Origin: Halalkalibacillus sediminis
GTDB lineage: Bacteria > Bacillota > Bacilli > Bacillales > Alkalibacillaceae
Length of the DNA stretch: 64,000 nt
Direction: 5' to 3'
Assembly: GCF_002844535.1 (NCBI RefSeq)
Contig: NZ_PJNH01000001.1
Span: 682,001 to 746,000, forward strand
Part shown: positions 1 to 8,274 of the stretch, piece by piece
Position numbering within the stretch: the stretch's first letter is position 1
Layout: every line of letters starts with the position of its first letter
Made by a program: the position numbers and the translations under genes
Notes under the pieces: generated by a model
Databases searched by the model: none
What the model saw: the letters and a program-made list of their open reading frames with translations, nothing else
Told to the model about the DNA's origin: nothing

Positions 1-8
1 TCTCGCAT
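1..8 (-). CDS. Start of a gene running off the left edge (partial)
   Basis: Only the first codons are visible: ATG at 8-6 followed by an Arg codon. A good ribosome-binding site (GGGGAGA on the minus strand, 14-20) lies six bases upstream, and a TATAAT-like -10 lies further up near 40. In B. subtilis the gene after ndk is cheR, then aroF, so one of these is likely. Too few residues are present to decide. Confidence 0.4.
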
Positions 9-91
9 TTACTTCTCCCCTAGCTGATCCATGTCCTTCTATTATAATTCAGTTAGATGTCATATGCTATTGTTGTAGTTATGTAAAATAA

Positions 92-118
92 AATCCCTGT
101 GTATTATACACAGGGATT
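92..118 (-). terminator. Terminator of ndk
   Basis: A perfect 12-bp stem (AATCCCTGTGTA with its complement) and 3-base loop begin 11 bases past the ndk stop. A T-rich stretch follows on the minus strand. Confidence 0.75.
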
Positions 119-128
119 GAATCTGAAA

Positions 129-575
129 TTAGTAAGTCCACTTATCTGAATCTTTTTCATAAGAGATTAACTCTTTTGAATCAAAGAACAAGTCGATCTC
201 TCTTGCAGCTGATTCTGGAGAGTCAGATCCGTGAATAACGTTTTTACCTACTGTTAGACCATAGTCACCACGGATTGTAGCAACATCAGATTCAGTCGGG
301 TTAGTTGCACCCATCATTTTTCTTGCAGTAAGAATTACATTCTCACCTTCCCAAACCATAGCGAATACTGGTCCGGAAGTAATGAAACCAACCAATTCTC
401 CGAAGAATGGCTTGTCCGAATGCTCACCATAATGAGTTTCTGCTAATTCAGTCGGAATCTGCATTAATTTTGCTCCAACTAATTTGAATCCTTTCTTTTC
501 AAAACGTTCAACAATATCTCCAATCAAGTTACGTTGAACACCGTCTGGTTTTACCATAATAAATGTTCTTTCCAT
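129..575 (-). CDS. ndk: Nucleoside diphosphate kinase
   Basis: Transfers the gamma phosphate of ATP to nucleoside diphosphates through a phosphohistidine, balancing cytoplasmic NTP and dNTP pools. At 148 aa it has the usual Ndk length. The catalytic His is His115 in the NVIHGSD motif, and the N-terminal [10 protein letters not shown] strand is typical. The ATG at 575 was chosen because GAGGTG lies just upstream; an upstream in-frame GTG is part of that ribosome-binding site itself. It is last in the hepS-menG-hepT cluster but has its own promoter-like sequence and a terminator. Identification is secure. Confidence 0.97.
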   Translation of the reverse strand: MERTFIMVKPDGVQRNLIGDIVERFEKKGFKLVGAKLMQIPTELAETHYGEHSDKPFFGELVGFITSGPVFAMVWEGENVILTARKMMGATNPTESDVATIRGDYGLTVGKNVIHGSDSPESAAREIDLFFDSKELISYEKDSDKWTY

Positions 576-594
576 TATTAACACCTCTATTTAA

Positions 595-624
595 ATTTTA
601 TTTAAGCCAAAAAAAGTTTATCAA
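595..624 (-). promoter_or_regulatory. Candidate SigA promoter of ndk
   Basis: On the minus strand TTGATA (619-624) and TAAAAT (595-600) are separated by 18 bases, just upstream of ndk. This suggests ndk can be transcribed apart from hepT. Confidence 0.45.
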
Positions 625-668
625 AGTTCTAATGAAATTACAATTTGAATTTCTAATGTTTCTTCTAG

Positions 669-1643
669 TTACGTTTGCCTCTTACCTAAGTAATTTGCAA
701 TCTGCTTTAGCGATTTCTTAGCACGTTGATCTGGCAAGAAGGATATTTCATGCAATGCTTTATCTAAATATTTACGACTCATTTGATAGGCTTGTTCAAT
801 AGCTTCAGATTCCCTAATTTTAATAATTGTTTCATTTATATCAGCAGAATAGGCATCATTAGCAGGGTTATTGAAATAGGCTTTCACAGATTCATAAATA
901 GACAGATCTTTAAATGCTAACAAAGTCGGTAAAGTTAAATTACCATTCATCAAATCACTACCGACTGGTTTGCCCAATTGCTTCTCAGTAGCTGTGAAAT
1001 CGAGTATATCATCGATGATTTGATAAGACATCCCTATGTAATACCCATACCGGAATAAGTGTTGTTGGACATTCTCAGAAGCGTTTGCAGCAACAGCACC
1101 TAATTGAGTACTTGTTGCGATTAATAAAGCTGTCTTTCTTTTAATTCGTTTAAAATATGTAAAACAGTTTTGATCGAGTGAATATTTATCTCTGATTTGT
1201 TCAATTTCACCTATACATAATTCATGGATGGCATTAGCCAAAAGGTTGTGTAATCGGTTGCCTTCAAATGGTTTTAAAAGTTCTAGAGTTCGTGCAAAAA
1301 CGTAATCCCCTGTGTACATAGCTGTTTTATTATTCCACTTAGCGTTCACAGTAGGTTTGCCCCTACGTATTGTCGAATGGTCGATCACGTCATCATGAAC
1401 TAGAGAAGCCATATGTATTAATTCTAAGGCAACTGCAACATCAATGATATTTTCTTGTGAATCGTCGCCAAACTTAGAGGATAGCAAGACAAATACAGGT
1501 CGTATTCTTTTACCACCTGCTTCAAGCAGATGATGAGAAGCAACCTGAATCATGGAACTCTCAGTTCGTGTAACTTCCTTGATCTGCTTTTCAATTTGTT
1601 GAATATCTTGACTGATATATGATAGTGCTGATTGTAATTTCAT
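669..1643 (-). CDS. hepT: Heptaprenyl diphosphate synthase component II
   Basis: Catalytic subunit of the heterodimeric prenyltransferase that builds the C35 heptaprenyl chain of menaquinone-7 from farnesyl and isopentenyl diphosphate. Both aspartate-rich motifs are visible: DDVID at residues 84-88 and DDILD at 211-215. The GGKRIRP substrate motif lies at 43-49. The start is ATG 1643 because AGGTGG lies five bases upstream; the longer frame begins at a GTG within that site. The 324-aa length is normal. The partner subunit HepS and methyltransferase MenG lie immediately upstream on the same strand, so the three probably form one operon. Confidence 0.95.
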   Translation of the reverse strand: MKLQSALSYISQDIQQIEKQIKEVTRTESSMIQVASHHLLEAGGKRIRPVFVLLSSKFGDDSQENIIDVAVALELIHMASLVHDDVIDHSTIRRGKPTVNAKWNNKTAMYTGDYVFARTLELLKPFEGNRLHNLLANAIHELCIGEIEQIRDKYSLDQNCFTYFKRIKRKTALLIATSTQLGAVAANASENVQQHLFRYGYYIGMSYQIIDDILDFTATEKQLGKPVGSDLMNGNLTLPTLLAFKDLSIYESVKAYFNNPANDAYSADINETIIKIRESEAIEQAYQMSRKYLDKALHEISFLPDQRAKKSLKQIANYLGKRQT

Positions 1644-1674
1644 GATATCCACCTATTTTATGAGCGTTTTAAGG

Positions 1675-2379
1675 TTACTTTTTCGCTAAATGCATAGCAG
1701 CTGCGCCTAGTGCATAACTTTTCACTTGCACGGATTTAAATCCTGCGTCTAAAAACATTTTTCTTAACGTCTCTTTATCTGGAAACCCTTTAGTTGATTC
1801 ATGGAGCCATGCATATTCTTCGTAACTCTTAGCAAAAAGTTTCCCGAATAATGGCATGATATGTTTGAAATAAAAGAAATAAAGCTGTTTGTAAACTGGG
1901 AGAGTAGGTTGTGACGTTTCTAAACATACAACACTACCTCCAGGTTTGACTACTCTGTACATCTCTTTTATTACTTGCATATAATCAGGCACGTTTCTTA
2001 ACCCGAACCCAATTGTTACATAGTCAAATGAATTATCTTCAAATGGAAGCTGCATAGCATCTCCATGAATAAAATTCACCTGATCTAGTTTCAAGTCCTT
2101 TTTCTTTTGGTGACCTACTGATAGCATGTTTTGACTGAAATCAAGCCCTATAGCTTGTCCATTTTCCCCTACTTCGTTAGCAAGAGCAATGGTCCAGTCG
2201 CCTGTTCCACAACATACGTCGAGGCATTTTTCCCCACTATGTACGTTCATTTTTTTCATTACATCTTTACGCCAAGCTTTATGTCTTTTAAAAGATATAA
2301 TAGAATTCATTCGATCGTAACGAGAATATATTTTTTCAAATACTGAATGTACCTTTTCAGACTTCTCATTCTGGTTCAT
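1675..2379 (-). CDS. menG: Demethylmenaquinone methyltransferase
   Basis: SAM-dependent methyltransferase of the UbiE/MenG family for the last step of menaquinone synthesis, C-methylation of demethylmenaquinone. The SAM-binding motif I (LDVCCGTGD) lies at residues 53-61, and [10 protein letters not shown] is the conserved family segment further on. The 234-aa length matches bacillar MenG. It lies 31 bases from the hepT start and 29 bases from the hepS stop, which supports co-transcription. The ribosome-binding site (AGGTA) is modest. Confidence 0.95.
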   Translation of the reverse strand: MNQNEKSEKVHSVFEKIYSRYDRMNSIISFKRHKAWRKDVMKKMNVHSGEKCLDVCCGTGDWTIALANEVGENGQAIGLDFSQNMLSVGHQKKKDLKLDQVNFIHGDAMQLPFEDNSFDYVTIGFGLRNVPDYMQVIKEMYRVVKPGGSVVCLETSQPTLPVYKQLYFFYFKHIMPLFGKLFAKSYEEYAWLHESTKGFPDKETLRKMFLDAGFKSVQVKSYALGAAAMHLAKK

Positions 2380-2408
2380 TTTATACCTACTCTCAAAGCT
2401 GCTGGTAA

Positions 2409-3050
2409 TTAATTATTCTGCCACAGAGCTTTCCTTTGGTTGAGACGCTCTTGGAACTGTACAGAATTCTGTTCTTTCAATAATTCAATCCAAAAATTTC
2501 GCGGCCTTTCATAAGTCAGTTGAACAACCATCTGAGGTTTTATTTTTGACTTATAAGAATCGATTTGAAAAAATTCAGCTAAAGAATTAAAAAGCCCAAT
2601 ATGAATATTTTCTAATGCATCGATTGCGTCTTCATCTGATAACGAACTATGTAAAATGGACATCTTTGATTGATTCACACTTTTGATACTATCGATCAAG
2701 TGATACATCACAGATAATTCATTTGAGCGCGCTAATAAGCGATAGAACATGGAGCTGTGATAATCCCCTACAAGAACCTTCAGTTGATTAACTTTTAATC
2801 GTTCGTTCGTTAGGGACTCTTCAAAACTCAAATCGACCTCATCATGAATATCCAAAGACGCTTGCATATGTAATAAAGCTTCAAACACAACTTCCTTATT
2901 AGGGTGATTGATTCTATCATATAACTCTTTCAAAAAATGGATCTGTGGATGGGTAACAATCCCCTCATAAAGAGCATATTGGATGTAATTATGTTTTCTT
3001 GTGTTAATAAAGCTTTCCCTGATTTCTTCTGGGGTTTGTGTAGCTTTCAT
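2409..3050 (-). CDS. hepS: Heptaprenyl diphosphate synthase component I
   Basis: Small regulatory subunit that pairs with HepT to make heptaprenyl diphosphate for menaquinone. Recognition rests on the conserved SLDIHDEV and [11 protein letters not shown] segments, which correspond to the ALDTHDEV and LAGDY segments of B. subtilis HepS, and on position directly before menG-hepT. At 213 aa it is shorter than the ~250 aa B. subtilis protein, with a shorter C-terminal part. Similarity in this family is always low. In B. subtilis mtrB precedes it; here the next gene upstream is hbs, 159 bases away. Confidence 0.85.
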   Translation of the reverse strand: MKATQTPEEIRESFINTRKHNYIQYALYEGIVTHPQIHFLKELYDRINHPNKEVVFEALLHMQASLDIHDEVDLSFEESLTNERLKVNQLKVLVGDYHSSMFYRLLARSNELSVMYHLIDSIKSVNQSKMSILHSSLSDEDAIDALENIHIGLFNSLAEFFQIDSYKSKIKPQMVVQLTYERPRNFWIELLKEQNSVQFQERLNQRKALWQNN

Positions 3051-3160
3051 TTTATCACCATTTTTTAGTAATTATTAATGCGTAGAATCCCTCTCCATCA
3101 AGTATTGTAGCATGATATCAAAAGATTAGCTAATAGATTGATGCGTATTTTTGCATTAAA

Positions 3161-3187
3161 AAAAGGAGGGAATAGCTCCCTCCTTTT
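3161..3187 (-). terminator. Terminator of hbs
   Basis: A perfect 11-bp stem (AAAAGGAGGGA and complement) with a 5-base loop sits 22 bases past the hbs stop and is followed on the minus strand by seven T residues. Confidence 0.92.
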
Positions 3188-3208
3188 CCTAAAGCCCTAT
3201 GTAATGGC

Positions 3209-3481
3209 TTACTTAACAGCATCTTTAAGGGCTTTACCAGGTTTGAATGCAGGCACTTTGCTTGCAGGTATATTGATTTCCTCACCTGTTTGTGGATTAC
3301 GTCCTTTACGTGCAGAACGCTCACGTACTTCAAAGTTACCAAAACCGATTAATTGTACTTTTTCTGATTTTTTCAATGATCCTGTGATTGATTCGAAAAC
3401 AGAATCAACAGCTTTAGAAGCGTCTTTCTTAGAAAGATCAGCTTGTTCTGCTACAGAGTTTACTAAATCTGTCTTGTTCAT
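3209..3481 (-). CDS. hbs: Histone-like DNA-binding protein HU
   Basis: The 90-aa HU protein bends and compacts DNA as a homodimer and is the main nucleoid protein of bacilli. The [12 protein letters not shown] start, [21 protein letters not shown] arm region (read here as [10 protein letters not shown] then [10 protein letters not shown]) and the C-terminal [11 protein letters not shown] are family hallmarks. ATG 3479-3481 follows a very strong ribosome-binding site (AGGAGGTGA). It has its own terminator and a ~500-base upstream region with promoter candidates. In B. subtilis folE (mtrA) and mtrB follow hbs; neither is here. Confidence 0.98.
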   Translation of the reverse strand: MNKTDLVNSVAEQADLSKKDASKAVDSVFESITGSLKKSEKVQLIGFGNFEVRERSARKGRNPQTGEEINIPASKVPAFKPGKALKDAVK

Positions 3482-3599
3482 CCGTCTCACCTCCTCTCAA
3501 GAGTATGTTGACTTACCTTGTTGTTTGCTTCATTCAATTATTCCCATTCTTACCATCATTTAAACAAAGATTAGTAAGAGATGCAAGATGAAAGAGTAA

Positions 3600-3627
3600 T
3601 TTATGCTGGATTGACAAGGCTCATCAA
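3600..3627 (-). promoter_or_regulatory. Candidate hbs promoter, proximal
   Basis: Minus-strand TTGATG (3622-3627), 16-base spacer, CATAAA (3600-3605). It would give a leader of roughly 110 bases. Both boxes are moderate matches. Confidence 0.3.
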
Positions 3628-3672
3628 AATTGTTCGAACTTTAGCATAATTTACTATTTCATGTAACTGCAT

Positions 3673-3699
3673 ATTATCACAAGGGTTTACCACTTTCAA
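3673..3699 (-). promoter_or_regulatory. Candidate hbs promoter, distal, with extended -10
   Basis: Minus-strand TTGAAA (3694-3699), 15-base spacer, GATAAT (3673-3678) preceded by TG as in extended -10 promoters. The short spacer is compensated by the TG. The leader would be close to 190 bases. Confidence 0.4.
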
Positions 3700-3924
3700 T
3701 AAGAAAATGCGTTAAATCAGTATTTTATCGGCATTTATGAGACATTAGGCTTACATTTTAGTGAAAATTCAGCTTAATTAGCTGAATTACCATTCATTTT
3801 AGACTACCTAATTGTGTAGGAAAAGGCTGGAATACACAAGGATTTTTATTAAATTGCCACAGCTAATCAGATGTTTTCTGTTAAATTCCTCATTTTTTAT
3901 ACTGTTATAAATTGTGCCAAATAA

Positions 3925-3949
3925 AAAAGCGACCTAAGAAGTCGCTTTT
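3925..3949 (-). terminator. Terminator of spoIVA
   Basis: A 9-bp stem (AAAAGCGAC and complement) with 7-base loop, 39 bases beyond the spoIVA stop, followed on the minus strand by a run of T. Confidence 0.88.
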
Positions 3950-3987
3950 AATTGTTGGATATTTTATTTTTATCGTTATTAAGGGTT

Positions 3988-5466
3988 TTACAGTATGATC
4001 GCAATGAGACTGCCACTGCCATCGTTGATCATTCGCTCTAAAGTATCTTTTAATTTGTAGCGTGCATTTTCTGGCATCAGAGTCAATTTAGCATGAATGC
4101 CTTCTCGTACAATCGAGTTGAGTGATCTTCCGAATATATCTGATTTCCAAATTGATAATGGATCTTCTTCAAAGTCTTGCATCAGATATCTTACGAGTTC
4201 TTCACTTTGCTTCTCAGTACCGATGATCGGCGCAAATTCTGATTCTACATCGACCTTTATCATGTGAATGGAAGGTGCGACTGCTTTTAATCTTACGCCG
4301 AATCTAGAACCCTGGCGAATAATTTCTGGCTCTTCTAAGCGCATATCTTCTAGAGTAGGACTTGCAATACCGTATCCTGTTTGTTTAACCATGGAAAGTG
4401 CGTCCGCTACTTGGTCATACTCTCTTTTTGCATCTGCATAATCTTGAAGCAATTCAATCAGGTGATCCTTCCCTCTGATTTCTACACCAACGATTTCTTT
4501 TAATACTTGATCGTATAAATCATCTGATGCGTGAAGATCGATTTCGGCAACTCCCTCGCCTAATTCCATTCCAGACATTCTTGCATCCGATATAAATTCG
4601 TATTCAAAGAAGTCCCCAACGACTCGGTCTACATCTCTTAAACGACGAATATTTTGTACCGTGTTCTGAATGGAATCTTGGAACTGCTGACGTAACCAGT
4701 GATCTTCTTTAAGAGCCATAACCCAGCTAGGAAGGTTCACATTTACTTCTAGTACTGGGAACTCATAAAGGGCCTCTCTTAAGATGTTGTTAACATCATT
4801 TTCATTCAAGTTTTCTACTGAGACAGGGAGAACTGGAATGTCATATTCTTCAGCTAATTCATTTCTTAGCTCAACTGTTTCCATTTCACGAGGATGACTT
4901 GAGTTCAAAACCATAATGAATGGCTTACCAACTTCTTTTAATTCCTCTACTACTTTCCTCTCGGCTTCCAAATAATCCTCACGAGGAATATCACCGAAAG
5001 ATCCATCAGTTGTTACTACTATTCCGATAGTAGAATGTTCCTGAATTACTTTTCTTGTACCGATTTCAGCTGCGTCATGAAAAGGAATTGCTTCCTCATA
5101 CCAAGGTGTATGAATCATACGAGGACCATTCTCATCCTCATACCCTTTTGCACTGCCTACCGTGTAACCAACACAATCAACTAGGCGAACCTTTACATCT
5201 AGTCCATCCCCAACATTTAACTCGACTGCTTGGTTAGGAACAAACTTTGGCTCAGTTGTCATGATTGTTCTTCCAGCTGCACTTTGAGGTAACTCATCTT
5301 TGGCACGATCACGCTCTTGTTCATCTTCTATGTTTGGGATGACTATGAGGTCCATGAACTTTTTAATAAACGTGGACTTGCCCGTTCTCACCGCTCCTAC
5401 TACACCTAAATAAATGTCACCGTTCGTACGTTTCGATATGTCATGAAACACATGGTTACTTTCCAT
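3988..5466 (-). CDS. spoIVA: Spore coat morphogenetic ATPase SpoIVA
   Basis: SpoIVA polymerises on the outer forespore membrane in an ATP-dependent way and is the platform on which the spore coat is built; it is also needed for cortex formation. The Walker A motif GAVRTGKST lies at residues 24-32, the DIYLGVVG strand before it is typical, and the protein ends in SLIAIIL. ATG 5466 was chosen because GGAGGG lies five bases upstream and the resulting 492 aa equals the B. subtilis length; the frame stays open 48 bases further. A SigE-type promoter candidate lies at 5519-5548. Confidence 0.97.
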   Translation of the reverse strand: MESNHVFHDISKRTNGDIYLGVVGAVRTGKSTFIKKFMDLIVIPNIEDEQERDRAKDELPQSAAGRTIMTTEPKFVPNQAVELNVGDGLDVKVRLVDCVGYTVGSAKGYEDENGPRMIHTPWYEEAIPFHDAAEIGTRKVIQEHSTIGIVVTTDGSFGDIPREDYLEAERKVVEELKEVGKPFIMVLNSSHPREMETVELRNELAEEYDIPVLPVSVENLNENDVNNILREALYEFPVLEVNVNLPSWVMALKEDHWLRQQFQDSIQNTVQNIRRLRDVDRVVGDFFEYEFISDARMSGMELGEGVAEIDLHASDDLYDQVLKEIVGVEIRGKDHLIELLQDYADAKREYDQVADALSMVKQTGYGIASPTLEDMRLEEPEIIRQGSRFGVRLKAVAPSIHMIKVDVESEFAPIIGTEKQSEELVRYLMQDFEEDPLSIWKSDIFGRSLNSIVREGIHAKLTLMPENARYKLKDTLERMINDGSGSLIAIIL

Positions 5467-5518
5467 ACTATCCCTCCGACCTAGATACGATATCGTAGCT
5501 AAATTGATTTGCATTATA

Positions 5519-5548
5519 AATCTATGCAGTTGTCCTATTCATTTATGA
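5519..5548 (-). promoter_or_regulatory. Candidate SigE promoter of spoIVA
   Basis: Minus-strand TCATAAA (5542-5548), 15-base spacer, CATAGATT (5519-5526), compared with the SigE consensus KMATATT and CATACAHT. SigE control of spoIVA is known in B. subtilis. It lies between the repeat at 5557-5657 and the gene. Confidence 0.55.
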
Positions 5549-5556
5549 CTTAAATA

Positions 5557-5657
5557 TTGAGAAAAACTTGGCTTATCGCCAAACCTTAATAGCGAAAGCC
5601 TTTGTTTTTCACATACTTTAACCCTCTATTGAAGTTAAACATTCTTAAAGTAAAAAA
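5557..5657 (-). repeat. Intergenic repeat element, copy 1
   Basis: About 101 bases align without gaps to 37580-37680 at roughly 83% identity (17 mismatches counted by eye). Read on the minus strand it ends in a hairpin (5570-5600; 11 bp with one bulge, 8-base loop) followed by a T-rich tract, so it resembles a transcript that finishes in an intrinsic terminator. It lies between the yphF terminator and the spoIVA promoter. Confidence 0.85.
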
Positions 5658-5658
5658 A

Positions 5659-5691
5659 ATAGAGATTCCAATAGTTAATTGGAACCTCTAT
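5659..5691 (-). terminator. Terminator of yphF
   Basis: A 14-bp stem with one mismatch and loop AGTTA lies 13 bases past the yphF stop, followed on the minus strand by eight T residues. Confidence 0.9.
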
Positions 5692-5704
5692 CATTGTATG
5701 AGCT

Positions 5705-6421
5705 TTATTCAACTTCATTCGTAAATTCTATTTCTCCGTCTTCCAATACCATAGGAGAAGAGTATACAGGTACCATCGGGTGGTATTCCATAAGCAAGTA
5801 CCTTAGATCTCCCGAGTATTTTTCTATACCTTCATTTTCAATCAATTGGTAAACCTCAGGTCGATAGTCTATCAACACATCCCCCTGAACGTTTACAATT
5901 ATATCCAACTCCATATCGGAATATGGGCTTGAGACTGTGGTTTCATGGTTGGTATTCAAACGTTCCTCGTTAATCATATAATGCCCTTCCCCCACTTGTT
6001 CTCCGTAGGGCGGGCTTCCATTTCTTTTTTTATAAACAGTTACGTCATAAATAACGGAACGTAAATGTTGAGTGACACGTGCATCGGCAACTTTCACAGT
6101 AGCCTCCTCTTCCGGGTCGATTATAACATAGGAGTATACTCCGCCTTTTTCATATGCGTTGCCAGGAGTAGATCCGATTAAATTCTGATTTCTTAATGTA
6201 TTAAAATCAACTGGGTATTTAATGAACAGTGGAGTATCATCATCTCTTGTTTGAATAGGTAATAAGCCGTTATTCTGCTCTTGATATGTTTTTACTGCAT
6301 CTTGTACTTGTTCTAATTGTTGATCATTAGTAAATTGATTCTCTCTCAATTCGTTATTGGGATATAGACAACCACTTAGGAATATGGTTAATGGCAACAA
6401 TGTTAAAACTATTTTTTTCAT
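5705..6421 (-). CDS. yphF: YphF-like lipoprotein
   Basis: Predicted membrane-anchored lipoprotein of unknown function. A short positively charged start (MKK), hydrophobic stretch and lipobox LSGC near residues 14-17 are visible, so the Cys would be lipidated and the rest lies outside the membrane. The YPNNELRENQ and IKYPVDFN segments and the position next to spoIVA match B. subtilis YphF. ATG 6421 follows GAGGTGG at suitable spacing; the longer frame starts at a GTG inside that site. Length is 238 aa. It follows yphE closely (14 bases) and is probably co-transcribed with it. Confidence 0.8.
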   Translation of the reverse strand: MKKIVLTLLPLTIFLSGCLYPNNELRENQFTNDQQLEQVQDAVKTYQEQNNGLLPIQTRDDDTPLFIKYPVDFNTLRNQNLIGSTPGNAYEKGGVYSYVIIDPEEEATVKVADARVTQHLRSVIYDVTVYKKRNGSPPYGEQVGEGHYMINEERLNTNHETTVSSPYSDMELDIIVNVQGDVLIDYRPEVYQLIENEGIEKYSGDLRYLLMEYHPMVPVYSSPMVLEDGEIEFTNEVE

Positions 6422-6435
6422 AGGTTTGTCCACCT

Positions 6436-6633
6436 CTATTCGGTAGGTCCACTAAGGGTGATGAATATAATGATGAAACCACCGACCAGCATAAATAAAT
6501 AAGCGATGATTCCTGTAATTACGCTTAGAAAACCTTTCAATTTATGTCTTGCTAATAAGATTAAACCTACAGAAGCAAATAATAGAATAATTCCTACAAA
6601 CGATATGTACATTCTTAATAATGGTTCACTCAT
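6436..6633 (-). CDS. yphE: YphE-like small membrane protein (DUF2768)
   Basis: A 65-aa protein with two hydrophobic helices (about residues 8-28 and 34-60) joined by a basic loop ARHKLKG, so a small integral membrane protein. Position directly before yphF and near gpsA and spoIVA matches B. subtilis yphE, whose family I recall as DUF2768. No function is known. GAAGGGA lies eight bases before the ATG. The assignment rests on synteny and topology more than on motifs. Confidence 0.7.
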   Translation of the reverse strand: MSEPLLRMYISFVGIILLFASVGLILLARHKLKGFLSVITGIIAYLFMLVGGFIIIFITLSGPTE

Positions 6634-6753
6634 CAGACTCTTCCCTTCTATAATACGAGTGCGCTCAAATTATAGCATACATTAAACAATTGTATAAATT
6701 TAAAACTAGAACATTTTTTGAATATTTATTTATAAATCATTCCCATATAAAAA

Positions 6754-6778
6754 AAGAGGTGCAGGGCAGACACCTCTT
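6754..6778 (-). terminator. Terminator of the SpoVIF-like gene
   Basis: An 8-bp stem AAGAGGTG and complement with a 9-base loop, about 70 bases past the stop, followed on the minus strand by seven T residues. It separates this gene from yphE-yphF. Confidence 0.85.
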
Positions 6779-6849
6779 AAGCCTTTTCCTCGTTTTTCAA
6801 GTAACTCATTTAGTAGTTATTATTGTTCGTCGTATAGGTCATTGAAAAT

Positions 6850-7113
6850 TTATTTTTTGAAAATTTGCTGCAACGTGTTCTGATCAATTGACTTATTGTT
6901 TTTCGTAATCATTTCTACGATTCTGTCTTCCTTGGATTGATCCATTGGTTTGTTCGCCATTTGTGCTAATTGACGAACAAGTTTTCTTACAGTCCGCTCA
7001 TCAGAAAAATCTGCATTTTGAACAGATTGAGCGACCTGAATTATCTCATGTGGAGAAATATTCGCTTTCTTGTTTAGGTGTTTAAAAATGGATTGTTGAA
7101 ATTCTTGATTCAC
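6850..7113 (-). CDS. Stage VI sporulation protein F-like small protein
   Basis: An 87-aa, helix-rich, soluble protein with the pattern SVQNADFSDERTVRKL near its middle, which I recognise from the SpoVIF family of small sporulation proteins tied to spore coat maturation. The protein is charged, with no signal or membrane segment. Translation starts at GTG 7113, preceded by a very strong GGGAGGAG six bases away. It is a single-gene unit with its own terminator, upstream of yphE and downstream of gpsA. The family call is from memory and moderately sure; a direct role in this organism is inference. Confidence 0.65.
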   Translation of the reverse strand: MNQEFQQSIFKHLNKKANISPHEIIQVAQSVQNADFSDERTVRKLVRQLAQMANKPMDQSKEDRIVEMITKNNKSIDQNTLQQIFKK

Positions 7114-7219
7114 TTAACGCTCCTCCCTCGGATTGCATTCGTAATACTATATGCATTCGAGTGGAGCTGTTGTGTGCTTATGAATTAATTTTTGAAAATA
7201 ATCTAATGAAAGCTAAGAT

Positions 7220-8257
7220 TTATTCATCCGTCTTTTTCAGAATGAAGGCTAAATCTTCCATTTCATTTGTTTTACCACGGTTCATTAACTGGTCGACCAC
7301 TTGTTTAGGGTCTTTTTCATGAAATAACAGTTCATATAATCCTTGTGTAATAGGCATATCTACACTTATCTTCCTAGACAATTGATATACTGCTTTGGTG
7401 GTTCGAACACCTTCTACAACCATACCCATCTGTTCTAAAACATCGTCAAGAACATAGCCTTTTCCTAACATATTACCTGCTCGCCAGTTCCGACTGTGCT
7501 GACTAGTACAAGTAACAATCAAATCTCCAACACCTGTCAGTCCTGCGAAAGTTAATGGGTTAGCGTCCATCTTTCCACCCAAACGAGCAATCTCAGTCAA
7601 ACCACGTGTAATTAATGCGGCCTTCGCATTATCTCCGTAACCAAGACCATCGGAGATTCCTGCACCAAGCGCGATTATATTTTTCAATGCTCCACCAATC
7701 TCAACCCCAACTAAATCACTGTTGGTATACACACGAAAGCGATCATTCATGAATAAATCTTGAGCAGCTTCTGCTTGCCCAAGGTCATAAGAAGAGACTG
7801 TAACTGTGGTTGGCTGACGTTTTGCCACCTCTTCAGCATGACTAGGACCAGCTAAGACAACAATTTTATTGCCTCTTTCATTACCGAGTTCATCGGTCAT
7901 CATTTCAGATATCCTTTTATGAGTTTCTGGCTCGATACCCTTTGCAGCGTGAATCAGTATTTGATCGTCTGTCATTAAATGTTTTAATTGTTTACAAACA
8001 TCTCTGATTGCCTTAGTAGGTACAACTACTAAAATGGCAGAGACATCTTCCACAGCAGCTTCCATATCAGAATAACCCATTATATTCTCAGATAGATTGA
8101 GATCAGGTAAGTATTTTTTATTTGTATGATGATCATTGATTTCTTGTGCTTGATCCTCTCTGTGGGACCATAAACGTACATCATGGTTATTATCTGCAAG
8201 GACTGAAGCTAAGGCTGTTCCCCAGCTCCCTGCGCCTAATACTGCTACTTTCGACAT
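7220..8257 (-). CDS. gpsA: Glycerol-3-phosphate dehydrogenase [NAD(P)+]
   Basis: Reduces dihydroxyacetone phosphate to sn-glycerol 3-phosphate, the backbone for phospholipids. The dinucleotide-binding GAGSWG lies at residues 8-13. GPSHAEEVA, the GGALKNIIALGAGISDG segment with the catalytic Lys (split here as GGALKNII and ALGAGISDG) and GLTGVGDLIVTC are all intact. The 345-aa length is normal. It lies 17 bases after der on the same strand, and GAGGTG precedes the ATG, so der-gpsA are likely one transcript as in B. subtilis. Confidence 0.97.
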   Translation of the reverse strand: MSKVAVLGAGSWGTALASVLADNNHDVRLWSHREDQAQEINDHHTNKKYLPDLNLSENIMGYSDMEAAVEDVSAILVVVPTKAIRDVCKQLKHLMTDDQILIHAAKGIEPETHKRISEMMTDELGNERGNKIVVLAGPSHAEEVAKRQPTTVTVSSYDLGQAEAAQDLFMNDRFRVYTNSDLVGVEIGGALKNIIALGAGISDGLGYGDNAKAALITRGLTEIARLGGKMDANPLTFAGLTGVGDLIVTCTSQHSRNWRAGNMLGKGYVLDDVLEQMGMVVEGVRTTKAVYQLSRKISVDMPITQGLYELLFHEKDPKQVVDQLMNRGKTNEMEDLAFILKKTDE

Positions 8258-8274
8258 TTCTTCACCTCGTAATA

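Larger units (their letters stand above)
3482..3924. other. Long intergenic region upstream of hbs
   Basis: About 440 bases without a plausible gene separate hbs from the spoIVA terminator. It is AT-rich and holds two minus-strand promoter candidates (3600-3627 and 3673-3699) and an 8-bp inverted repeat with a 5-base loop at 3767-3787 (ATTCAGCT and complement). I see no further structure in 3788-3924. Confidence 0.6.

Noticed and set aside
3138-3563. Plus-strand 141-codon open frame across hbs
   Set aside because: It is antisense to the well-supported hbs gene, includes its terminator and promoter side, and has no family features.
3767-3787. Hairpin in the hbs upstream region as a terminator
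   Set aside because: The stem is AT-rich and short, and no T-tract follows on either strand.
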